Shown here: in pieces, positions 35,441 through 44,202 of the stretch | How positions within the stretch are numbered: position 1 is the stretch's first letter | Layout of the letters: each line of letters begins with the position of its first letter | DNA from: Natronococcus sp. CG52 | GTDB taxonomy: Archaea; Halobacteriota; Halobacteria; Halobacteriales; Natrialbaceae | Length of the DNA stretch: 64,000 nucleotides | Reading direction: 5' to 3' | Assembly (NCBI RefSeq): GCF_023913515.1 | Contig: NZ_CP099391.1 | Span: forward strand, 3,534,001-3,598,000 | The notes under the pieces: generated by a model | The model's database searches: none | Seen by the model: only the letters and a program-made list of their open reading frames with translations | What the model was told of the DNA's origin: nothing | Program-made: the position numbers and the translations under genes

Positions 35441-36162
35441 TGTTCGTCGTTCGCCCAGTAGGTCGGTTCCTCCCCGACGGCGTCGGGGATGATGTCCGTC
35501 CCCTCGTGGTCGCCGTGGCGGATCGCGCGGGAGATTCGTTCGGGGTCGGTGCCGTCGAGGACGATCGTTCGCATCCCCGATCGCTCGATGATTTTGGCTG
35601 CAAGCAGGTCGACCGGCGCCGACGCGCCGGCGTTCATCTCGAGGCCGGCGATGACGTCGACGAGATCCGCCGCACTGAGTCGATCGAACTTCGTCGCCCC
35701 GTCGACCTCGTTCGGGTCGTCGCTGTAGACGCCGGGGACGCTCGTCGCGTAGACGAGGAGGTCGGCGTCGACGTACTCCGCGAGCGCGGCGCCGACGGCG
35801 TCCGTCGTCTGTGCGGGCGCGACACCGCCCATAACGGAGACGTCGCCCCGTCGGAGCGCCTCGCTGGCCTCCTCGTAGTCCTTCGCCGGCGCGGTTACGG
35901 CGTCCTCGCCGAGCGCGGCGATGAGGAGTCGTGCATTGAGCCGGGTGACGTCGATCCCCAGCTTGTCGAGTTCGATCTCGTTTGCCCCCAGATCCCGTGC
36001 GGCGCCGATGTACTCGCGGGCGACGCCGCCGCCCCCGACGACGACCCCGACCCCGCAACCGTCCCCGACGAGGTCCTCGACGACCGCGGCGTGTTCAGCA
36101 ACCCGATCGGTCCCGAGCTGGGGAACGAGTACACTCCCGCCGATAGAAACGACCACTTTCAT
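35437..36162 (-). CDS. pyrH: UMP kinase
   Basis: 241 residues from ATG 36162 (MKVVVSIGGSVLVPQ); the upstream extension to 36204 is rejected. The amino-acid-kinase fold shows IGGSV for phosphate binding, VVVGGGGVAREYI near 52 and a DADLLVYATSVPGVYSDDP block near 143, as in archaeal UMP kinases. It makes UDP from UMP and ATP. Four-base overlap with lysK downstream. Confidence 0.94.
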   Translation of the reverse strand: MKVVVSIGGSVLVPQLGTDRVAEHAAVVEDLVGDGCGVGVVVGGGGVAREYIGAARDLGANEIELDKLGIDVTRLNARLLIAALGEDAVTAPAKDYEEASEALRRGDVSVMGGVAPAQTTDAVGAALAEYVDADLLVYATSVPGVYSDDPNEVDGATKFDRLSAADLVDVIAGLEMNAGASAPVDLLAAKIIERSGMRTIVLDGTDPERISRAIRHGDHEGTDIIPDAVGEEPTYWANDEQ

Positions 36163-36252
36163 CCTAACCCGGTGTAACGGGGTTGCTATCTTAAGGATTG
36201 CCAACTGGGCGGCGACTGTGACGGCGTACCGCTCGTCCGTCGCACGAACGAT

Positions 36253-37293
36253 CTATTCTTCGAACGACAGGACGAGCGCTGCACCCTCTCGCTCGAACGC
36301 GGTTCCGAACGCCGCCGACAGCTCTCGCATCCGGTTTCGAGTCCAGGCCGCCGCTTCCGGCCCCGCTTCGTGGACGGCGCAGTCGTCGATCTCGGTTGGA
36401 TGGAGCCGAAGTTCGGTCGGTTCGCCGTCCTCGGTTACCGCGAGCACGAACAGGAAACTCCGGTCGTTTCGCAGACGGGAGTCGACCGCGTAATCGTCGA
36501 CGAAGTCGCCCGCATCGTAGATGATCGGGGACCCCTGGTGAACCTCGATTCCGTGGAAGACGTGGGCGCTGTGGCCGTGGACGACGTCGACGCCCTCTTC
36601 GATCAGCCAGCGGCCGAACTCCCGAAACGACTCGGGCGGCTCCTCGACCATGTTTGGCCCCCAGTGCAGCGAGGCGACGAGCAGGTCGGGATCCGACTCG
36701 CGTGCGCGCTCGAGGGCGTCTCGAACTCGCCGCTCCGTCGCCGCGCTCTCGACGGCGTCGTCGGACTGCGTCCGACCGTTCGAGTCGCGTCGCGACTCGC
36801 TGATCTCGATCCAGGCGGTCCCCGGCGACTCCGCGTCGGCCGCGAACTCGGGCGTGTTGTCCGTGAATGCGACGACCGCGATCTCGAGGCCGCCGACCGA
36901 AACGACCGCCGGTTCGAGCGCCTCGTCGAGCGTCTCGCCCGCACCCGTGCGTGCGATTCCCGCTTCGTCCAGACGGTGTAGCGTGTCGCGCAACGCGATC
37001 GCCTCGTAGTCGAGGACGTGGTTGTTCGCCAGCGCGCAGGCGTCGACGCCGGCGCGTTCGAGGGCGGGCACCGCCCAGTCGGGATCCGCGCGGAAGTGAA
37101 ACGGTCGGTGAGTTCGCTGCCACCGCCGGCCCCGCCTCGAGAGCACGCACTCGAGATTGATGACCAGCGCATCCAACTCGCGAAGTCGCTCGAGAACGGT
37201 CCCCCACACCGCGTCGGCGGGACGGCGTCGCTGACGGTCGTCGACGACCCGTCCGAGCATGACGTCGCCCGTGAAGCCGATCCGACGGGACAT
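36253..37293 (-). CDS. CapA-family (poly-gamma-glutamate synthesis-type) metallophosphatase-like protein
   Basis: 346 residues. The calcineurin-like core is seen as FTGDVMLGR at 7-15, INLECVLS near 45, LANNHVLDY near 88 and HGHSAHVFHGIE near 237-248. Family members include CapA/PgsA, but many archaeal copies act elsewhere; no capB or capC genes are adjacent and there is no signal peptide, so a cytoplasmic phosphoesterase is more likely than capsule synthesis. Divergent from the moaE gene. Confidence 0.85.
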   Translation of the reverse strand: MSRRIGFTGDVMLGRVVDDRQRRRPADAVWGTVLERLRELDALVINLECVLSRRGRRWQRTHRPFHFRADPDWAVPALERAGVDACALANNHVLDYEAIALRDTLHRLDEAGIARTGAGETLDEALEPAVVSVGGLEIAVVAFTDNTPEFAADAESPGTAWIEISESRRDSNGRTQSDDAVESAATERRVRDALERARESDPDLLVASLHWGPNMVEEPPESFREFGRWLIEEGVDVVHGHSAHVFHGIEVHQGSPIIYDAGDFVDDYAVDSRLRNDRSFLFVLAVTEDGEPTELRLHPTEIDDCAVHEAGPEAAAWTRNRMRELSAAFGTAFEREGAALVLSFEE

Positions 37294-37375
37294 ATCCGAC
37301 CTTCGCGCCGCAGGACCAAAGTGTATACTCGCCAGCGGCGACAGCTACAAACCGAAACCCGACCAATCGTCCGAC

Positions 37376-38194
37376 ATGTACGTACTCGGCTGTTTGAACG
37401 GCGACGAGAGCCGTACCGGACTCGAGCGGGTTGTCGACCGCGTCGTCGACCGACTCTCTCGCGAGGGACGCGTCGGCGTCATCCGGTACGATGCGACGAT
37501 CGCGGACGGGACGCACGAGTCGCTCACGATCGGCGGCGACGTCACCTACGGGCTCGGTGCCGACGGCGACTGGACCGCCTCGGGAACCGGGATGTCCGTC
37601 ACGAGCGCGCTGGACGCGCTGGCGACCGATTGCGACTACGCGGTCGTCGTCGGCGTCTCCGGACTGCAGTATCCGACGCTCGTCGTCGGCGATTCGGTCG
37701 ACGAGCGCGAGGAGGTGATCGCGACCGTCTCCGGTCCCGGCGATCTCGACGAAGACGGCCTCGTGACGGCGCTCGAGTCCTCGGAGCCCTACGAGACACT
37801 CGAGTCGCTGGTCGCGCGGGTCAAACGGTCGCCCGACGCCGACCGCGCGGGAGCGATCGCTACCTTCACGGGCCGCGTCCGCGCGAAGGACGATCCCGAC
37901 GACGCGCGCACGGAGTACCTGAAGTTCGAGAAGTACGAGGGCGTCGCCGACCGGCGAATGGAGGCGCTCGAGGCGGATCTCGAGGCTCGCGACGGCGTAC
38001 TGGACGTCGAACTCTACCACCGTACGGGTATCGTCGCGGACGGCGAGGATATCGTCTTCGTCGTCGTGCTCGCGGGACACCGGGAGGAAGCGTTCCGGAC
38101 CGTCGAGGACGGGATCAACCGGCTGAAGGACGAAGTTCCCCTCTTCAAAAAGGAAGTCACCGTCGAGGACGAGTTCTGGGTACACGAGAGGTAA
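37376..38194 (+). CDS. moaE: Molybdopterin synthase catalytic subunit with MobB-like N-terminal domain
   Basis: 272 residues from ATG 37376. The C-terminal half is MoaE: GAIATFTGRVR near 158, LKFEKYEGVADRRM near 180, VELYHRTGIVADGED and the final VPLFKKEVTVEDEFWVHE with the conserved Lys pair. The N-terminal 130 residues resemble a MobB domain but its P-loop is replaced by GCLNGDESRTGLE, lacking the Gly-Lys-Ser/Thr, so nucleotide binding is doubtful. It would transfer sulfur from a MoaD/SAMP protein to make molybdopterin. A TATA-like gtgtatactc is at 37321-37330. Confidence 0.88.
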   Translation: MYVLGCLNGDESRTGLERVVDRVVDRLSREGRVGVIRYDATIADGTHESLTIGGDVTYGLGADGDWTASGTGMSVTSALDALATDCDYAVVVGVSGLQYPTLVVGDSVDEREEVIATVSGPGDLDEDGLVTALESSEPYETLESLVARVKRSPDADRAGAIATFTGRVRAKDDPDDARTEYLKFEKYEGVADRRMEALEADLEARDGVLDVELYHRTGIVADGEDIVFVVVLAGHREEAFRTVEDGINRLKDEVPLFKKEVTVEDEFWVHER

Positions 38195-38514
38195 TAAATG
38201 TTTCTCCAACAATTGTAGGTAATATCGGAACAGCGACGACCACAGTTCCGAGTTCGCTAACAGTGCTACCGTCAGAACCTGCTATTGCAAGCACGGCCGA
38301 AACAATACTACACACCAACACATATATCGTTCTGTATTATATATGGTGAACTAATAAGTTAGAAGTGATTTTAAAACGTCTCGAGCTATTTTAACAGCCC
38401 GTGAAAGGTATCGCGACCACCGGTAAAATGCCGATTATTTCACGAAAGGGTGAACGCAATCGAAACGCCGCTAACCATCCTCTCTTTATAACATATCCCC
38501 ACCACAAGAGGCTG
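38195..38514. other. 320-base AT-rich intergenic region
   Basis: Markedly lower GC than the surroundings. A 7-bp inverted repeat (catatat at 38321-38327, complement at 38339-38345) lies amid several TATA-like stretches. No reading frame is convincing. It could hold promoters for an unannotated RNA or be a decayed insertion; the only assigned element is the TATA box of the next gene. Confidence 0.4.
38485..38490 (+). promoter_or_regulatory. TATA box of the DUF7123-like gene
   Basis: tttata is centred 28 bases before ATG 38515, which selects that start over ATG 38521. Confidence 0.6.
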
Positions 38515-38760
38515 ATGTCGATGAGCACGACAGCCCAACCCTCCACGGAAAGCAAAGAACACCGCCTGAAGAGCTACCTGCGCGAACGCGCAAAAGACGG
38601 AGAGCTGTACTTCAAGGGGAAGTTCATTGCAGACGATGTCGGCATGTCCCCGAAAGAAATCGGCGCGCTGATGGTCAAGCTCTCGGAGTCCGCGACCGAC
38701 CTCGAGATCGAGAAGTGGTCGTACACGAGTGCGACCACCTGGCGCGTCGCACCCGCGTAG
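38515..38760 (+). CDS. DUF7123-like small helix-turn-helix protein
   Basis: 81 residues. The conserved body runs KEHRLKSYLRERAKDGELYF, then KFIADDVGMSPKEIGALMVKL and EIEKWSYTSATTW; the middle piece is a likely helix-turn-helix. The family is found throughout haloarchaea and its members are often strongly expressed. The protein could bind DNA or RNA, by inference from the fold pattern. Leaderless by its TATA spacing. Confidence 0.75.
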   Translation: MSMSTTAQPSTESKEHRLKSYLRERAKDGELYFKGKFIADDVGMSPKEIGALMVKLSESATDLEIEKWSYTSATTWRVAPA

Positions 38761-39073
38761 CTGTCTCGCCATCGACGCAACTCACACGGTGCCGACCACA
38801 CCGGATTACATCCGATTCACCCACCCGCGCCGGCGCGTCATCGACGCCATCCGGTGCGCCCATCCCCCCTGACCGACGAATCGCTAACGACTACCACAGC
38901 CAATTACGGTACCGACGTACCCGCAGTTGTCTCACGCGTGCCCGCACCCACTTCGGGCACGCGATTCCCCATTCATTGCGCTCAGCGCTGGCTCGAGTGC
39001 GACCGTTCTCGACCGCGAGCAGCAGTCGCCGAGAGGGAAGCCGATTTATACGAGCGGCTGATGAACACCGATA
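38761..39073. other. 313-base intergenic region with a strong hairpin
   Basis: Contains a perfect 10-bp stem (38935-38944 with 38954-38963, nine-base loop), 175 bases after the stop of the DUF7123-like gene. No T-run follows directly. It may mark the 3' end of that transcript or a separate RNA. The right end carries the next promoter. No gene seen. Confidence 0.45.
39044..39050 (+). promoter_or_regulatory. TATA box of the second S2P gene
   Basis: atttata centred 27 bases before ATG 39074; the out-of-frame ATG at 39061 is therefore not used. Confidence 0.55.
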
Positions 39074-40231
39074 ATGGACGACGTCGATTCGTCCGGATTC
39101 CGTGCGACCGCCGACGAGACGGCGTCGCTCGAGAACGGCCCGCCGCTCGAGCGCATCGAGTCGGTGTTTACCGTCTACGAGGTCCGAGTCGAGGACGAAC
39201 AGCTCCTGTACTACGGTGATCCGCTGGTCACCCACCAGCCGCTGCTCCAGGAGCTGTGGCCGGTGTTTCGCGAAGCGGGTTACGACGTCGAACTGATGCA
39301 ACGCCGCGGGGAGTACGTCCTCGTCGCTGAACCGACCACCATCGGTATCGACGGGGTTCCGTGGATGAACATCCTCTTGCTGCTCGCGACGGTCGTCTCG
39401 ACGCTGTTCGCCGGGTCGATGTGGTACCACATCGATCCGTTCGCGGATCCGCTGGCGATGTGGGAGGCCTGGCCGTTTATGGTCGCGATCCTCGGCGTGC
39501 TCGGGGTTCACGAGATGGGACACTACGTGCTGAGCCGCTACCACGGAGTCGACGCTTCGCTGCCCTACTTCATCCCCGTCCCGACGCTCATCGGGACCAT
39601 GGGCGCGGTGATCAAGATGAAGGGCCGGATGCCCGACCGGAAAGCGCTGTTCGACATCGGCGTCGCCGGGCCGCTCGCGGGACTGGTCGCGACCGTCGTC
39701 GTGACGATCATCGGACTGCACATGCCTCCGGTTACCGCCCCGGACGACGTCGTCGCCGACCCCAACGCGATCCAGATCGAGCTGGGCTACCCGCTGTTGC
39801 TCGAGTGGCTCGCCCTCGCGTTCGATCAGCCGCTGTACAGGGACGATCCTGCGACGGCGGTGCACCCTGTCGTCATCGGCGGCTGGGTCGGGATGTTCGT
39901 CACGTTCCTCAACCTGATCCCCGTCGGCCAACTCGACGGCGGGCACATCCTCCGGGCGATGGCCGGCGACCTCCAGGAGACGATCGCGGCGCTCGTTCCG
40001 GGCGTGCTGTTCGCGCTCGCCGCGTACCTCTACTACGTGAGCGGCTACAGCGGTAACTCGGTGTTCATATGGGTGTTCTGGGGGATCTTCACCGCGGTGC
40101 TCGCGTCGGTCGGCCCGGCCCGGCCGATCTACGACGAGCGACTCGGTACCGGACGGTTCCTGCTCGGCGTCGTCACGTTCGGGCTGGGCGTCCTCTGTTT
40201 CATGCCGGTTCCGATCGCCATCGTCGGATGA
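39074..40231 (+). CDS. Site-2 protease family metallopeptidase, no PDZ
   Basis: 385 residues. The N-terminal 90 residues are soluble (ERIESVFTVYEVRVEDEQLLYYG pattern in part), followed by about six membrane helices. Zinc motifs are GVHEMGHYVLSRYHG near 147 and IPVGQLDGGHILR near 287. Compared with the 31849-33681 protease it has no PDZ region, matching the archaeal S2P group that resembles plant EGY proteases. It should cleave within membranes; substrate unknown. Confidence 0.9.
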   Translation: MDDVDSSGFRATADETASLENGPPLERIESVFTVYEVRVEDEQLLYYGDPLVTHQPLLQELWPVFREAGYDVELMQRRGEYVLVAEPTTIGIDGVPWMNILLLLATVVSTLFAGSMWYHIDPFADPLAMWEAWPFMVAILGVLGVHEMGHYVLSRYHGVDASLPYFIPVPTLIGTMGAVIKMKGRMPDRKALFDIGVAGPLAGLVATVVVTIIGLHMPPVTAPDDVVADPNAIQIELGYPLLLEWLALAFDQPLYRDDPATAVHPVVIGGWVGMFVTFLNLIPVGQLDGGHILRAMAGDLQETIAALVPGVLFALAAYLYYVSGYSGNSVFIWVFWGIFTAVLASVGPARPIYDERLGTGRFLLGVVTFGLGVLCFMPVPIAIVG

Positions 40232-40261
40232 TCGGCCCGCGAAACTCCGTTCTCCGTCCGT

Positions 40262-41161
40262 TTACTCTCCGTGCGTGTAGCCGCGGTCCTCGAGTCGCGC
40301 TCCGTCGAGCGTAATCCCGTCTTCCCTGTCGACGACCGACCCGACCACCGAGAGGGGAACGTCGGTCGCGTCGCGAGCCGCCTCGAGTTCGGTCTCGGGG
40401 ATCGTGACCACGAGTTCGAAGTCCTCGCCGAACGTCGTTCCGACCTCGAGCGCCTCGTCGTCGCTGTCGGTGACCGCACGGACCGCGTCGTCGATCGGGA
40501 TCGGATCGGCGTCGATCGCGAACCCGCAACCGCTCGCCTCGCCGAGCTGGTGCAGCGAGCGAGCGAGACCGTCGCTCGAGTCCATCATCGCGCTCGCGTG
40601 GGGTGCGAGCGCGCGACCGGCGGCGACGCGCGGCTCGAACTGAAAGAGCGCGTTCGCACGCTCGAGTGCATCTCGGTCGCCGTCGGCGGCTCGGTCGAAG
40701 TACTCGAGGGCCGCCGCACTCCCTCCGAGCGTGCCGGTGACGCAGATCCGGTCGCCGGGTCGCGCGCCGCTGCGCGGAACGGGGTCGTCGGTACGACCGA
40801 TCGCGGTCGTCGCGACGGTAAACTCGTCGTGCCCGTCGAGGTCGCCGCCGACGTACTCGGCGCCGACGAGTTCGCAGACGTCCGTCGCGCCGCGAACGAA
40901 CGCAAGCAGTTCCGCCTCGACGAACTCGGGTGCGGCGTAGGCGGCGACCGCCGCCGTCGCGTCGGCTCCCATGGCGGCCACGTCCGACAGCGAGGCGGCG
41001 ACGGATCGCCAGCCGGCGGTGTATCGGGTCGTCCCCGCCGGAAAGTCCGTCCGCTCGTGGAGCATATCGGTCGTCACGACGAGTCCGTCGACGACGGCGG
41101 CGTCGTCACCGACCGGCTCGAGTTCCCCCTCCAACAGCGCCAGGGCGGCGCGCTCGTCCAT
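40262..41161 (-). CDS. thiL: Thiamine-monophosphate kinase
   Basis: 299 residues. GDDAAVVDG near 18 and the metal site TTDMLHERTDFP near 30, DVAAMGADATAAV near 60, YVGGDLDGHDEF near 104 and MMDSSDGLARSLHQLGE near 190 are all ThiL blocks. It phosphorylates thiamine phosphate to thiamine diphosphate with ATP. Convergent with the S2P gene, and divergent from the S19e gene. Confidence 0.93.
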   Translation of the reverse strand: MDERAALALLEGELEPVGDDAAVVDGLVVTTDMLHERTDFPAGTTRYTAGWRSVAASLSDVAAMGADATAAVAAYAAPEFVEAELLAFVRGATDVCELVGAEYVGGDLDGHDEFTVATTAIGRTDDPVPRSGARPGDRICVTGTLGGSAAALEYFDRAADGDRDALERANALFQFEPRVAAGRALAPHASAMMDSSDGLARSLHQLGEASGCGFAIDADPIPIDDAVRAVTDSDDEALEVGTTFGEDFELVVTIPETELEAARDATDVPLSVVGSVVDREDGITLDGARLEDRGYTHGE

Positions 41162-41252
41162 ACCGGCTATTTCGCCCCCAGGACGAAAAACGACCCGAAC
41201 CGCGATCGGCGCCAGACCGGGCCACGGGATCGATCTCGGGGAACAACGATGG

Positions 41253-41260
41253 CCTTAAAT
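41253..41260 (+). promoter_or_regulatory. TATA box of rps19e
   Basis: ccttaaat centred 28 bases before ATG 41285. Confidence 0.55.
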
Positions 41261-41284
41261 GCCGCGGAAGGAAACCCAACGCCA

Positions 41285-41740
41285 ATGGCTACGATGTACG
41301 ACGTTCCGGCGGACGACCTCATCGAGGCGCTCGCCGAGGACCTCGCCGACCGACTCGACGAACCGGACTGGAGTCAGTTCACCAAGACTGGCGTCGACCG
41401 AGAACTGCCGCCCGAACAGGAGGACTTCTGGGCGACTCGGGCCGCGAGCCTCCTGCGCAAGGTCTCCGACCGCGGTCCCGTCGGCGTCGAACGACTCTCG
41501 ACCGAGTACGGCGGCGGCAAGAACGGCTCGAACCGCTACCGCGTCGCGCCCGACCAGCGCACCGACGGCTCGCGAAACGTGATCCGCACGATCCTCCAGC
41601 AGCTCGAGGAGGAGGACCTCGTCGAGACCGCCGAGGGTGAGGGCCGCCGCATCACCCCGGAGGGACAGAGTCTGCTCGACGACACCGCCGGCAACGTTCT
41701 CGAGGAACTCGACCGACCGGAACTCGAGCGCTACGCGTAA
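41285..41740 (+). CDS. rps19e: Ribosomal protein S19e
   Basis: 151 residues from ATG 41285 (MATMYDVPADDLIEALA). The family blocks WSQFTKTGVDRELPPE near 35, FWATRAASLLRKV near 55 and YGGGKNGSNRYRVAP near 80 are clear. It is part of the archaeal and eukaryotic small ribosomal subunit and absent from bacteria. It leads the cluster S19e - PDCD5-like - PP-loop protein, a frequent archaeal order. Confidence 0.95.
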   Translation: MATMYDVPADDLIEALAEDLADRLDEPDWSQFTKTGVDRELPPEQEDFWATRAASLLRKVSDRGPVGVERLSTEYGGGKNGSNRYRVAPDQRTDGSRNVIRTILQQLEEEDLVETAEGEGRRITPEGQSLLDDTAGNVLEELDRPELERYA

Positions 41741-41845
41741 GACGGAGACCGGAAGCTCGTTTTCGCGGCGCACACCGCACCAGCGGCGTCGCTGCTGTCG
41801 TCCGTAATCATTTTCCGCGTTCCCAAGCAAGGAGTTACTATAGCT

Positions 41846-42196
41846 ATGAGTGGCTCACCAGACGAGGAAAAACTCGAGGAGCTTCGACAGAAGAAGATGG
41901 AGCAGCTTCAGGACCGCGCCGAATCTCAGGGAGGCGAGGGTTCCCAGGAGGCTGCCCAGCAGCAGGCCGAAGCGCAAAAGAAGGCGGTGCTTCGCCAGCA
42001 CCTGACCGACGACGCCCGAAAGCGGCTCAACACCGTCAAGATGAGCAAGCAGCAGTTCGGCGAACAGGTCGAACAACAGGTCGTCGCGCTGGCCCGCAGC
42101 GGTCGCATTCAGGGCAAGATCGACGACGAGAAGATGAAACAGCTCCTACAGGAACTCAAGCCCGACTCGAAGAGCTTCGATATCAAGCGCCGGTAA
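41846..42196 (+). CDS. PDCD5/TFAR19-like DNA-binding protein
   Basis: 116 residues, highly charged and helical. [14 protein letters not shown] near 9, a Gln-rich stretch (about 30-50), [18 protein letters not shown] near 50 and [19 protein letters not shown] near 88 follow the three-helix core of the PDCD5 family. It binds nucleic acid in archaea; exact role unknown. The last base of its stop is the first base of the next ATG, indicating translational coupling. Confidence 0.92.
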   Translation: MSGSPDEEKLEELRQKKMEQLQDRAESQGGEGSQEAAQQQAEAQKKAVLRQHLTDDARKRLNTVKMSKQQFGEQVEQQVVALARSGRIQGKIDDEKMKQLLQELKPDSKSFDIKRR

Positions 42197-42786
42197 TGGA
42201 GCTCGGACTGCTCTACAGCGGAGGGAAGGATTCGACGCTCGCGGCGCTCTTGCTCGAGGAGTTCTACGACGTCACGCTGACGACGGCCCAGTTCGGCATC
42301 AGTGACGACTGGAAACACGCCCGCGAAACCGCCGAGACGACGGGGTTCGAGTTCGACCGCCTCGAGCTCGACTCCGACGTGGCCGGCGAGGCGGTCGAGA
42401 TCATCCGCGAGGACGGGTTCCCCCGAAACGGGATTCAGCACGTCCACCTGCACGCGCTCGAGCAACTCGCCGAGCGGGAGTTCGACGCGATCGCCGACGG
42501 AACCCGCCGGGACGACCGCGTGCCGACCGTCTCCCGGGCGCAGGCCCAGAGCCTCGAGGACCGCCACGGCGTCGACTACATCGCGCCGCTGTCCGGCTTC
42601 GGGCGGACGGCGGTGGATCGGCTCGTCGATTCTCGCCTCGAGGTGACCGTCGGCCCGACCGAGGCGATCGACCGGGCGGACTACGAGGCGGAGCTGCGGG
42701 CGCTCATCGCCGAGGAAGACGGTTCGGAAGCCGTCGAAGACCTGTTCCCGGACCACGAACAGACGTACGTAACCGGCATCCGGTAG
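42196..42786 (+). CDS. PP-loop ATP pyrophosphatase-family protein
   Basis: 196 residues. LLYSGGKDSTLAALL at 5-19 holds the SGGxDS ATP-pyrophosphatase motif; IADGTRRDDRVPTVSRAQAQS near 97 is a second conserved site. The overall form fits an N-type ATP pyrophosphatase that activates a substrate by adenylation, as in tRNA thiolation or diphthamide amidation, but it is shorter than those enzymes and lacks recognisable RNA-binding domains. Starts on the stop codon of the PDCD5-like gene. Confidence 0.8.
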   Translation: MELGLLYSGGKDSTLAALLLEEFYDVTLTTAQFGISDDWKHARETAETTGFEFDRLELDSDVAGEAVEIIREDGFPRNGIQHVHLHALEQLAEREFDAIADGTRRDDRVPTVSRAQAQSLEDRHGVDYIAPLSGFGRTAVDRLVDSRLEVTVGPTEAIDRADYEAELRALIAEEDGSEAVEDLFPDHEQTYVTGIR

Positions 42787-42903
42787 GCGACTCGACGGAC
42801 GATTCGCAGCCGCTTTGGCACACGGGTTTCTTCCGACGCTCGGGTCGACGGCGCCGGCTTCCAAACGAAAGGTTAGAAGGCCGCCGTCGCCGAACGGTGT
42901 CGT

Positions 42904-44202
42904 ATGTACGACGGGATCAAGGGCTTTCGTGATTTCTACCCCGGCGAGATGTCCGCCAGGCGGGCGACCATCGACGTTCTGGAGGATACCGCCCGCCGGT
43001 ACGGCTTCCGCGAAATCGGAACGCCGGCCTTAGAGCGCGCGGAAATGTGGACCGACAAGAGCGGCGACGAGATCGTCGAGGAGCTGTACGCCTTCGAGGA
43101 TCAAGGCGGGCGCCACGTCACGCTGACGCCGGAGCTCACCCCGACGGTGGCCCGGATGGTCGTTGCGAAACAACAGGAACTCTCGAAGCCGATCAAGTGG
43201 TTCTCGACGCGACCGTTCTGGCGCTACGAGCAGGTCCAGCAGGGCCGTCAGCGCGAGTTCTACCAGACCAACGTCGACATCTTCGGTTCGACCGAACCCG
43301 AGGCCGACGCCGAAATCCTCGCGTGGGCCGCGGACGCGCTGACCGGACTCGGTCTGACCGGCGACCACTTCGAGTTCCGGATCTCCCACCGGGACATCCT
43401 CGGCGGCGTGCTCGAGACCTACGAGGCGGACGTCGACGTCGACGAGGCCATTCGCGCGGTCGACAAGTCGGACAAGATTTCGCAGGCCGAGTACCACGAC
43501 CTGCTGTTCGAGGCCGGCCTCACGTACGATCAGGCGGCCGAGTTCGACGACCTCGTCGCGAGCGGCGACCTGGAGGCCGTCGAGTCCTTCGCCAGTACTG
43601 AGCGCGTCACCGCGGCCGTCGAGAACCTCCAGAACGTGCTCGCGGCCGCCGAGGACTTCGGCGCTCGAGAGTACTGTACGATCTCGCTCGAGACGGCCCG
43701 AGGACTCGACTACTACACGGGCGTCGTCTTCGAGTGTTTCGACTCCGCGGGCGAAGTCTCGCGGTCGATCTTCGGCGGCGGCCGCTACGACGACCTCATC
43801 GAGAGCTTCGGCGGCCAGCCGACGCCCGCCGTCGGCGTCGCCCCCGGCCACGCGACCCTCCCGCTCCTGATGCAGCGGGCGGGCGTCTGGCCCGAGGAAG
43901 AAGTGACGACCGACTACTACGTCCTTCAGGTCGGCGACACGCGCTCCGAGGCCGCCCGGATCACGCGAGCGCTGCGCGAGCGCGACCACGTCGTCGAGAC
44001 CGACGTCGCCGGCCGATCGTTCGGCTCGCAGCTCAACTACGCCGACTCCATCAACGCCGAGACGGTCGTCATCGTCGGCGAACAGGACCTCGAGAACGAC
44101 GAGGTGACGATCAAGGACATGGAGTCGGGCGACCAGGTCCAGACCGCCGTCGACGAATTCCCCGGCGATATCGAGCGGCCGACGTTCGAAGACTTCGCGT
44201 AA
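42904..44202 (+). CDS. hisS: Histidyl-tRNA synthetase
   Basis: 432 residues. Class II motifs are IKWFSTRPFWRYEQ near 98-111 (motif 2) and the final GGGRYDDLIESFGG near 297; LETARGLDYYTG near 263 is the HisRS-specific histidine site. The C-terminal 95 residues form the anticodon-binding domain (DYYVLQVGDTRSEA onward). A TATA-like ggttagaa lies 29 bases before the ATG. Confidence 0.95.
   Translation: MYDGIKGFRDFYPGEMSARRATIDVLEDTARRYGFREIGTPALERAEMWTDKSGDEIVEELYAFEDQGGRHVTLTPELTPTVARMVVAKQQELSKPIKWFSTRPFWRYEQVQQGRQREFYQTNVDIFGSTEPEADAEILAWAADALTGLGLTGDHFEFRISHRDILGGVLETYEADVDVDEAIRAVDKSDKISQAEYHDLLFEAGLTYDQAAEFDDLVASGDLEAVESFASTERVTAAVENLQNVLAAAEDFGAREYCTISLETARGLDYYTGVVFECFDSAGEVSRSIFGGGRYDDLIESFGGQPTPAVGVAPGHATLPLLMQRAGVWPEEEVTTDYYVLQVGDTRSEAARITRALRERDHVVETDVAGRSFGSQLNYADSINAETVVIVGEQDLENDEVTIKDMESGDQVQTAVDEFPGDIERPTFEDFA

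Noticed and set aside
33710-35461. Long plus-strand open frame opposite lysK
   Set aside because: It is the complement of a certain gene in GC-rich DNA and its translation has no family motif. Similar long mirror frames lie opposite the PIN-ATPase (57375-59396) and across 36191-38212.
36253-37293. Capsule (poly-gamma-glutamate) synthesis locus
   Set aside because: Only a CapA-like protein without signal peptide is present; capB and capC are missing nearby.
42196-42786. Diphthamide synthase assignment for the PP-loop protein
   Set aside because: The ATP motif fits but the protein is too short and lacks other diphthine-ammonia ligase features that I can recognise, so only the superfamily is given.
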